Assembly: GCA_963556695.1 (NCBI GenBank)
Contig: CAUWAG010000013.1
Location: 682,001 to 746,000 of the forward strand
DNA length: 64,000 nucleotides
Origin: Anthostomella pinea
Taxonomy: Eukaryota > Ascomycota > Sordariomycetes > Xylariales > Xylariaceae
Reading direction: 5' to 3'
In this document: positions 56,142 to 64,000 of the stretch, one piece after another
How positions within the stretch are numbered: position 1 is the stretch's first letter
How the letters are laid out: every line of letters starts with the position of its first letter
The notes under the pieces: model-generated
What the model was told of the DNA's origin: nothing
Databases searched by the model: none
What the model saw: only the letters and a program-made list of their open reading frames with translations
Translations under genes and position numbers: made by a program

Positions 56142-58649
56142 GCTGTAGTAGCGGCGAGGTACTTGTATAGGCGGTATGTGTCTGTGCTTGGATGTTGCAA
56201 TTGTTGCGAAGGATTGGGCAATAAGTTGTAAGACGATTATTCCTCCTCTCGATTATAGTGCACCACGTAGGAAGTAATTGATGAAAGTTCTCATCGGAAA
56301 GAATCTCTGTAGCATTGACGAGTCAAGACAGTCCCAGAAGATGTGTTTGTGGAAAAGAGAAAAACCCCGAGCGACTTTCTCGAGGAACCAGAGGCAGAAG
56401 TAGAGAAGTAGCTCGAGTCAAACATGGACACCAGAGAGGTCCCGTGGCCCTGATCCAGTTGGCCATCCACATGGCGCGGCCACGGGGGGCGCACTATTAC
56501 ACTACCAGGCTGCTGAGCTCGGTCTCGTCCGTCGAGTACCTCTCTGGTGGCGATACACTCGAAAAGAACTTTCACTTTTACGTCATCGGCGTGTGCCAGA
56601 TAACCGAAAGTACATCCGGAGCAGGGGAAATAGGGCGGCGGGCAGGGTAGACACGGCGAAGACGTTGGGAAGCAGAAGGACGGGATGCCTTCGCAACTTC
56701 ATTGGTGAAAATTGCATGCAGCAGGGTTCAAGCAGTCGGCGACTGGAGGGCTGGACATACTTGACATGCAACATGACAAGTGGAAGGAAGGGTCGCGGAG
56801 GACGGGGTGGCATGTGGCATGTGGCATGTGGCATGTGGCATGTGGCATGGAAGAGGATAAGGCAGTAGGTACGGCACTGGTAGGGCTACGGGCAGATGAA
56901 CCTGTGAGGTGATGGACCAAAGGGCCGGCAGCGCTCTCTCGAACCCAAGCACTGGCGGGCTATTGATAAAGTGGCATATCATATGATGGAAGGGGCGGCC
57001 TAGATCTGCTCGAGTTCTTGTTGATGGGAGTTGTTCTAATGTTCTAATGGCTCCCAAAATGGCGACATCGTCCCTGTTGCAGAATGGGGGTTGCGGAAGG
57101 GTGGCAGAAGGCAGAAGGGTGACGGCGAGGTATTGGGGTGTTGAGCTTCTATTGGCCCATGGTTCTGCAGAGGGTCCCCAGCGAGGGCGAGGAAGCTGAA
57201 GCAGAGTTCGAGTTGTTGAGGTTCCAGCGATCAGAAGCTTTGCAACTCCCGTCACACCAGGCGTGAGGAAGAGCGCGATTGCCCCGCGCCTGCATGGCCG
57301 GGATTACCCCCCATGACATCAACAACCTTGCCAGCCCACTGCGGAGATTCCATCGGCCAAAAGACACCGGTACTTTTACCTTTGGAGGTAAGTTTCGTGT
57401 GGATAGAACTGCATTTTTACGATGTAAAGGGAACACACAGGATCAGAGTGAAGGAAAAGAACTACGGGACAGGCGGGTTGATTGGCGTCTACTGCCCCCC
57501 AACGCTTTATGGCCGTGATACTGTATGTCGTCAAAGACAGGCACAGGCACAATCTTTTGAGTGCCATCCCCCTGCCCCCACGCGGCCGCCGGCGGGCGTC
57601 GGCGGCTGTCGGTGCCGCCGATAGCCGTGGCTAGGGGTATGATATGCAGGTAATGTAGGATTGGGTGAAGGTAGCGATCACGAGTTCCTGTCCACATTGA
57701 CATATGAGCTTGAGCTTCGTTGGCCACTATTGACCGAGAAGGAACCTCGGGAATGAGCACGAAACGGTAAGCATAACATCGGCATCATCATGGGAATCCA
57801 GACGGCAGTCACGATGGCGGTAATGGAACGCGGTTCACGATGGCACCCGCTGATACGTATTCCTTAAGGCTGAGTCGGTGTTGTAGGAGAAACCGGATAG
57901 TAGGTAACACTGGATGGCAGCATACCGTAGCATCACATGATCCGATCCCAATGGTCGGTATCGTTACACGGAATTGCCAGCCAGCCCGGAACCAAACGTC
58001 ACGCTGCCACATCCCAGTGGCGAGACGAGGCTATCACCATTATCACCCATTATTGCGAGTCAATTACGTGTCTGTGTCAGCAAGATACCCTTGCTTGGCT
58101 GTTTAGACCACCTGCGATGGGGTGATTGACTTGCTACACTGAGACCTCATAACTCTCCGTACACCACCCATCTAGCAAACAACGGTAAATTCATCGTATT
58201 TGGAATGAGCACACTCGGATGAGCATCAAAAGAAACGTATAACCCTAGAAATGCGTATTCCAATATGCTTAATCCAGTATTTCAGTATTTCGTACACGTG
58301 ATCTGGGGTCTTATTAACGTGCGCGTAGGCAGACTTAGGAGAGCTGCGTGTAGCAATATATCATGTATTGCTTACATAGGTAGACTATCCCCTTGAGATC
58401 GGAAAGTGCTCTTTGTCTAAGCTTTTTCTTCGAAGCCTACCAGATCATAAGCCAAGCTTATCCCGCCATTAAATCTTAGTATACATGTTAAGCCGTAATG
58501 TACTTGAGTACATAACAATAGCAAGCCATACGTTATACATGGAAAACAGGTAGCGAAATGAACCCCACGGTAGCAGGGAAGAGGGCGCTCCGAAAATGGG
58601 CACATTCCGATCTCAAAGGGGTATATCGTCACGATACCCGGCCATGACT
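56142..58649. other. 2.5-kb gene-free region
   Basis: Promoter of the sulfotransferase-like gene at the left and the 3' region of the prolyl-hydroxylase-like gene at the right. Contains the heptamer minisatellite described separately. No coding region with a recognisable domain. Confidence 0.45.
56809..56849. repeat. (GCATGTG)n minisatellite
   Basis: About six tandem heptamers GGCATGT. The unit contains the palindromic core GCATGC-like CATG, so the array can form alternative structure; no gene association apparent. Confidence 0.85.
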
Positions 58650-59898
58650 TCAACTCAACCTGCCCCAACTCCACTGAACACATGAAGTCAGCCAAAGCTC
58701 CGGAAATCAACGGTAAAGAAAGGCCAGCAAAACGACAAAAGCAAGAAGGACCATCACTCACGATATTCAACCCAACCTTCGTCCCCCTCGTGACCGGCAA
58801 TCCCGCATGCCACGTCTCGTCCCAGCCCCTCCCCGTGCCATCCGGGCGGAAGTTCTCCCAGAACACAACATTACCAGCCACGGGCCTGAACGTGACGCCC
58901 ATCAGCGGCTCGCCGTCCTTCTTCCAGACGCCGTTCTCGAAGCCGTGGTCGCAGTCAACTTCTGTTGGTCCGGCGCACTCGACCCAGCGACACCAGGGGT
59001 CGTCGGGTCCGCTGCGCTGCAGGCGCGGGAACGCCGTGCCGCCGCCCTCGAGGTCGTCCGAGGCAGCCACCCAGGCCATCACGGAGCTCGCGCGGCCCCA
59101 GCCGCGCGCGCCGGAGCCCCAGTCGAAGTGGTGGGAATACTGCGACGGTTGGGAGTTAGTAGATGGTATGCACGATAGGCAATGAGGGGCGAGAGGAACC
59201 AGGCCGCCCGAATGCTGCTCAGCCCGCCTAGAATCTCACATACATGCTGACGAGCCCCATACCGCTGCGTCCGCAGACGCTCAAGCCACAGATCGTCGCG
59301 CCAGCCCTGGAAGCCGAGGGCGCGCTGCTCGATGCACCGCACGGTCTCGGTGCGCGGGAGCAGCGCGACCTCGGAGTCGCGGACCAGGGCGTCCTGGCGC
59401 GTCGAGGCGCCGTCGTTGGTGATGGTCGAGGGCTCAAACAAGGGCTCGCTATGCAGTAGTTAGAACATGCCAATCAGTCAGTCTTTCCACCCATAGTCCA
59501 TAGCCACTCCCAAACAACCAACCCCCCTTACAATATCAAAGTTCCCTTACATGAACACCACGAAGCAAAAAAAAAAAAAAAGAAACGCAAAAGACAAGTA
59601 GAAACAAGCAAACAAACACAGACCTAATCTCCAGCAGATGCGCGCGCTCGTCTTCCGAGATGAAATTCTCAATGTAGACGACGAGCGGGGCCTTGGAGAG
59701 GATGTGCACCGAGTAGGCATCGGGAGGGCAGATAGGGGCCGGCTCGCCCGGGCCGTCGAGGGCGAGCAGGGACTCGTTGATGCGTGGCCGAGGGGTCCGA
59801 GGCAGACGCGCGGGCTCACCACGCGAGAGACACAAGTGGCTGAGCGGGTTATAGAGAGCCAGAAGGCAAGCAAGGCCTGCTAGTAAATAAAAAAACAT
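58650..59898 (-). CDS. Prolyl-4-hydroxylase-like 2-oxoglutarate/Fe(II) oxygenase
   Basis: Four exons, 59898-59624, 59448-59244, 59139-58762 and 58673-58650, in phase; 293 aa. N-terminal signal anchor (FFYLLAGLACLLALYNPLSH) points to the secretory pathway. The double-stranded beta-helix is clear: Fe ligands in HHFDW (H164, D166) and H271 in TWHAGLPVTRGTKVGLN, with K281 for 2-oxoglutarate. The last 24-nt exon adds WSWGRLS, the common end of this fungal family. Known family reaction is hydroxylation of peptidyl proline; the substrate in fungi is mostly unknown. Intron 1 contains an A14-15 run (59569-59583). Lies in tandem with PBN1. Confidence 0.9.
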
Positions 59899-60224
59899 GG
59901 CATTGGTGCATTTAGGATGCTCAAAGTGCGCTGTCGTTCAGAGAATCGTTCACACCTCATGTGCGTCAACTAGGCGTCGAGCGGTTTTTGGTGGGACCAT
60001 TAGGTCCAATCACATGACATAAGCCGGCTCATGGTGCACACTCCAGGGGTAATTGTGTTGGGCAGCGTATCGAACAAAGCTATAGGCTTCGGATGCCTGA
60101 TGACCTTGCTGACCTTCTTGTCTATATACATAAAACACTCATTACTCCTGGTGGTAAGTTATACGGGCATTATATCAGTCCACATATGCTCCATATACCT
60201 ACCCTTGATGCCTCTGCTTTCTCT
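59899..60224. other. Short intergenic region between P4H-like gene and PBN1
   Basis: Promoter of the hydroxylase-like gene and 3' end of PBN1; nothing else recognised. Confidence 0.5.
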
Positions 60225-61830
60225 TTACTGCTTCTTCTTCTGGGTCTCCTTGGCTGACTTCTGGCTACCATACCCCGTTTTGAGATACACGGATAAGAGT
60301 TTGAACACAACAAATGCAAAACCGAGGAGAACCACCGCAGACGTCCCAGTGCTGATCCATTTCGACATGTCCAGGTCAAGAACTGGAACACGAATCTGGT
60401 GCATGAGGCTGCCGTCACCCTCAGGAGCTGGCTTAACATGCCAAAACGAAGTACGAGGTCCAAACAAGCCGTCGTATCCCAGGTTCACTCTGTCAAATGG
60501 ACTGTTAGGGAACTGGGTACCATCCTCAGCCGTGCAAGCCCAGAAGACTGCCGGGGACGGAACATCAATGTTGGTATAGCCGCCTGCAGCAGGGGACATG
60601 TATCGAAGATGGAGCGGAATCTCTGCCGTCCAAGGTTCGGCGTCTTGCCCAGCTGGAGGTTGCAGTTCGAGAAGAACACTTGAGCCCCATAGCTTCATCG
60701 CATAATCTGGCGCTTCCAGATCAACAGGCTGGGTCATGTAGCGTAGTGCTGTCAGGTTCTTTGATGACAAGAACAGCTCGTCGTTAAGTTGGTACTTGTC
60801 AGCGAAGATGAATCGAGGTAGAGTCAGATAAGCGTGCAATGAACAGCGTACGTCGTCTGATGGAGGCTTGCTTGAATCGATGTGAAGCTGCATCGTGGGG
60901 TGAAGACCCCAGGGTTTGAGGAAGGTAGATGAGAAGCTTGATTCCGTATCCTTGTGTCGGGCTGGGAAAGAGAACAGAACCGGCGACGGCTTCGTGTCCT
61001 CGCCCAAGACAGTAAGCAAACCTGTAACACCAAGCTCGTGCGGCTCAAGATGAGGAGGTGTGTCCGGGGTCAGAATTCCAACCTCCGTTCTGTGGTCCGG
61101 GTGGGAATTTATGGATAGCGTCTGGTGTGCTTCAGGCCAAACGGCTGTGATCTTCACTACATGCGAAATCGCGTCGTAGGACAGGTCGAGCGAAACGGCG
61201 TTGGCAAGTTCTTCCACCCGTTCTTTGCATTTCTCTTTAGGAACACAAGCATACTGTTCGACATACGTGGTGAAATTCGACAGGGATTTCAGGGTGTGGA
61301 AGTACTGGTAAGCGGTCGAATGGGAGAACCGGTCGTTGGGTAATGTCGTGAAGGATTCCTTCGTATTGTCAGAATGAGAAGTAGCTTGCTGCTCGCACAA
61401 CCAGAGGCGACTTACAGCTGGGGACGAACAATCTATATCTCCAAACACAGTCCGAAGCTGGGTGCATAGCCTCAATCTGAGCTGATTATTAGTATAAGTC
61501 GAAATTGGACCCGACTTGGGCACTCGGGACATACGATTCGAGGACCTCGCCCTTCTGAGGCGTGTAGAAAGCGTGCAACCCCGGCGGAAGCCTCGAAGTC
61601 CAAGGGCCGAGGGATTCGAGGGCTCGCGGAGTACTCCATCGAATGTAAAGCTCGTTTGAGCTCCGGAGCAGTTCCTGAAGCTCAGCGGGAAGCTCCTCCA
61701 CGGCCAGAGTGACCCGATGTTCGCGAGCAACTACCAGATCTGGACCGGATATTGAGCGATCCCCGACTTCGAGTGATGTTGGCTCTATTCCATGCTCGTT
61801 TCTATGGAAAAAGGTAATTCTTTGACGCAT
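60225..61830 (-). CDS. PBN1: PBN1/PIG-X, GPI mannosyltransferase I subunit
   Basis: Two exons, 61830-61535 and 61476-60225, with a 58-nt intron; 515 aa. PBN1 (mammalian PIG-X) stabilises the GPI mannosyltransferase I catalytic subunit Gpi14/PIG-M in the ER. Seen: MRQRITFFHRNEHGIEPTSL at the N-terminus, a large lumenal region with the PIG-X core (AYLTLPRFIFADKYQLNDEL, LEAPDYAMKLWGSSVLLELQ, IPLHLRYMSPAAGGYTNIDV), PSPAVFWAC, then one C-terminal membrane span (STGTSAVVLLGFAFVVFKLL) and a basic tail. The last four residues are KKKQ, a KKXX ER-retrieval signal, as expected for a type I ER protein. Confidence 0.93.
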
Positions 61831-62828
61831 CGTGGGGTTGACGTAACGAAGGCGATATACTGATAGGTGTCAAAGCTGGTTGCGAATGCGACAATGTTGG
61901 ATCTGTGATCAACATCGGGTCGGTCGCCTGCCTGCCTGCCCACATCCATCTCAGGGTCACCTGCAGCTAGACTAGCAGACTAGACGTGATGTGGCCCAAG
62001 CTCCCTCGGTGATGACTTCCCCGAGACGCTACGTGACTGCAGTTCACCTGCAATGTTGCTAAGCAGCCTCTGCCTTTTCTCTCACGTCCATTGAAATATG
62101 GCACGACTACCTAGGTAGGTATTCAAAAACCGACATTTCCTAAATTGATGCTCAGAGCAGTTGGCAACGTACACCCGAAAACGATACCAGCCTTCGTTTC
62201 CAGCTAGCATGACCCAGAAATACCTAGACAGCTTCAACTGAAGACTGGTGATCCGACAATGCGCAGATGCTGGAAGATGCACATTCACAGTCAACTGGAT
62301 GGATCACTTCATGTTGCTTGCGAATTGGTGTTACGTTCACTGCAATGCTACTTGTAGCTTGAAGCACAATCCCAAGCACGTTATCGCGTTTCCGCAACCC
62401 CCTACCTTAGGATTGTGCCTCCGAGCCGCCCAAATTACCCCATGATAGTTATGTCCTGACCACTGCTTAGCCCCGAGCATGTATCTCCGCGACCAGCAGG
62501 CACAGCTCTTGCGTAAGTGAATTGTAGCCCGGGGTTTACTCACCGGCGTAATATTCTATCTCCCGATGTTATTGACGGTTCTCGCACCGCGGTGACCGAG
62601 GGATACAAAAGGAACAGGCAGCGCATTTCACCGGCATTGTAGTCTGAACCTACCTACCTAGGTATCTTCACCATCTAACAGGTACTCAGAGTCGCCGGCG
62701 CTGCTATTGCCTGCTACCAGTCCAACCCCTTCATCAAGCAAGAAGAAAGAGAAAGAAAGATACCCTCCCTCATCACTTATTACACCTCGCCTCAACCTGA
62801 GCGCCCACCCCGGTTACCAACCGCCGAG
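61831..62828. other. Intergenic region between divergent genes
   Basis: Holds the promoters of PBN1 (left) and of the 62829 gene (right), with several CCTACCTAGGTA-like short inverted repeats (62107-62117 and 62652-62663). No coding region recognised. Confidence 0.45.
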
Positions 62829-63536
62829 ATGCCCGTCACAGAGCTCGCCACGATCCCGTCGGCCACGCCGGGCCACGTCCCCGTCGCCCTCGTCGAAGTC
62901 CTCAAGGCCGCCCAGGTCCTGCAGGGCGAATGGTGCACCGCGCACGCCCCGTCCCTGCCTCTGGACCACGGCGTGCCCGCCCGCCGCGGCGCCGCGCTCT
63001 ACGTCCGGCTCGACGACCCGGGCGTCGTGCTCATCACGGCGCACTGGGAGTCGACGGCGCAGCACGCTGCGTGCGTGGCGAGCGAGCTGAACCAGCGCGC
63101 TATGGGGAGCTTCCTGCCGCTTGTGGTGGCGGAGGGGATTCACTATTTCCACGTTGGAGGGGTGGAGATGTTTGGCGATGGGGATGGGGATGGGAAGAGA
63201 GAGGAAGAACCGCCGCTCCACGCGGCTGTTGTGAGCGTGGCGCGTGTGATGGCCTCGCGGGTGAAGCAGGCCGGGTTCGAGGAGGCGTTTGCGAGCGTGA
63301 AGGGGCTGCTGGATAAGGCTACGTCGCCCTGGGTGCATAAGAGCGGATGGAGGATTGAGAGGGAGGAGGGTAGGGACGAGGATGTGGAGGAATTTGTGCT
63401 GGTGGGCGGGTGGGAGAGCGAGGAGAAGGTGCGGGAGTATCTGGAGGGGAGGTGGGAGGGCTTTGGGGAGTATATGGATGCGCTGCGACCGCTGGTGCTG
63501 GACGTGGATTTGACGGCTTATCGAAAGCTTGCTTGA
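62829..63536 (+). CDS. Conserved hypothetical protein (235 aa), possible dimeric alpha/beta-barrel fold
   Basis: Single exon, GC-rich and intact. No signal peptide or membrane span. The layout of helix/strand stretches (HVPVALVEVLKAAQVLQGEW, GVVLITAHWESTAQHAACVA, FLPLVVAEGIHYFHVGG, EEFVLVGGWESEEKVREYLE, FGEYMDALRPLVLDVDL) resembles two tandem ABM/EthD-type units (ITAHWES and LVGGWES occupy equivalent places), which in other proteins form small oxygenases or tailoring enzymes. Function is not assigned. Divergent from PBN1. Confidence 0.6.
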   Translation: MPVTELATIPSATPGHVPVALVEVLKAAQVLQGEWCTAHAPSLPLDHGVPARRGAALYVRLDDPGVVLITAHWESTAQHAACVASELNQRAMGSFLPLVVAEGIHYFHVGGVEMFGDGDGDGKREEEPPLHAAVVSVARVMASRVKQAGFEEAFASVKGLLDKATSPWVHKSGWRIEREEGRDEDVEEFVLVGGWESEEKVREYLEGRWEGFGEYMDALRPLVLDVDLTAYRKLA

Positions 63537-64000
63537 GAGCTGTCTCATTCTCTAGACGTGGCATTGCATTGCACGCTTGTATTGGAATAGGTCACTAAGT
63601 AATAAGGATCTGAGGCTGCGGTGAAGTGATGGATTGACATATGAGTCCAACCCCAGGTAGTTAGTCACATATATGGAACAATTGAACATGGCAAGCGCTT
63701 GCGGTTGCTCTATTATGATGAAACACGGGTCTATCATGCTATGAATCTTGCTGCCTTGCCATAACGGGATCGCTAATGGGATCGCTCCGTCCAACAACGC
63801 AGCACATATTATGTGAATGCAATATACAACCCAGGACGAGTCGTTATCCCTCGTGTGAGTATCGAGACCGTTTTGACTAGGCCTGGTCCGGTGTCTTATC
63901 CCCGGCCGAAGACTTATGACTGTTGTGGGACCTGCTCACCCCTTTCAGAAACGTTGATGGCCGTCGTCGGTGCCCTTCTGGAGACGTTATTCCTGGTCCG
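63537..64000. other. Right edge of window, nothing recognised
   Basis: 3' flank of the preceding gene; no further feature visible before the window ends. Confidence 0.4.

Noticed and set aside
58417..58649. Reading the prolyl-hydroxylase-like protein on to 58417
   Set aside because: The extension is intronic and untranslated; the spliced WSWGRLS ending matches the family.

Overview
The window is nuclear DNA of a filamentous ascomycete (Pezizomycotina; the protein set looks Sordariomycete-like, an inference from general resemblance only). Evidence: intron-containing genes with short introns (about 50-190 nt, GTRNGT donors, YAG acceptors), fungal-specific families (Zn2Cys6 regulator, RTA1-type membrane protein, PBN1, mL67/Mhr1, HSP98/Hsp104 disaggregase) and fungal transposons (pogo/Fot1-like, Tad1-like LINEs, Tc1-like, MITEs). 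No rRNA, tRNA, CRISPR or plasmid feature was seen.

Layout. 1-18.4 kb is accessory and transposon-rich: an MFS transporter gene split by a 2.2-kb pogo-type element sitting exactly on an intron acceptor, a nitronate monooxygenase, a small secreted protein, a decayed 6-kb Tad1-like LINE carrying a nested copy of its own 3' end, a MITE, a second small secreted protein and a broken Nudix/coiled-coil gene. 19-22.2 kb holds a divergent pair, Zn2Cys6 regulator and RTA1-like protein. 22.3-27 kb is mostly relics (gene tail, MITE, aldo-keto reductase pseudogene). 27.4-31.1 kb is CTR9. 31.6-45.7 kb is again relic-rich: ankyrin pseudogene, a 5'-truncated LINE with clear target duplications, Tc1-like remnant, kinase-like fragment, one small secreted protein and long gene-free DNA. 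45.7-49.1 kb has a predicted single-pass membrane protein, a secreted protein and a photolyase/cryptochrome relic. 49.4-63.5 kb is a conserved housekeeping block: HSP104, MHR1/mL67, a sulfotransferase-like gene, a prolyl-4-hydroxylase-like enzyme, PBN1 and a conserved hypothetical gene.

How it fits together. Housekeeping genes (CTR9, HSP104, MHR1, PBN1) are intact, single-copy looking and GC-rich; accessory genes lie between transposons and many are broken. No obvious biosynthetic cluster or multi-gene novel system was recognised. The most informative novelties are structural: the transposon that duplicated an intron's TA and so may preserve the splice acceptor, repeated LINE-tail/SINE-like insertions with clean target duplications, an internally duplicated MITE, and a Nudix gene with an altered catalytic box fused to a decayed glutamine-rich coiled coil and short helical repeats.
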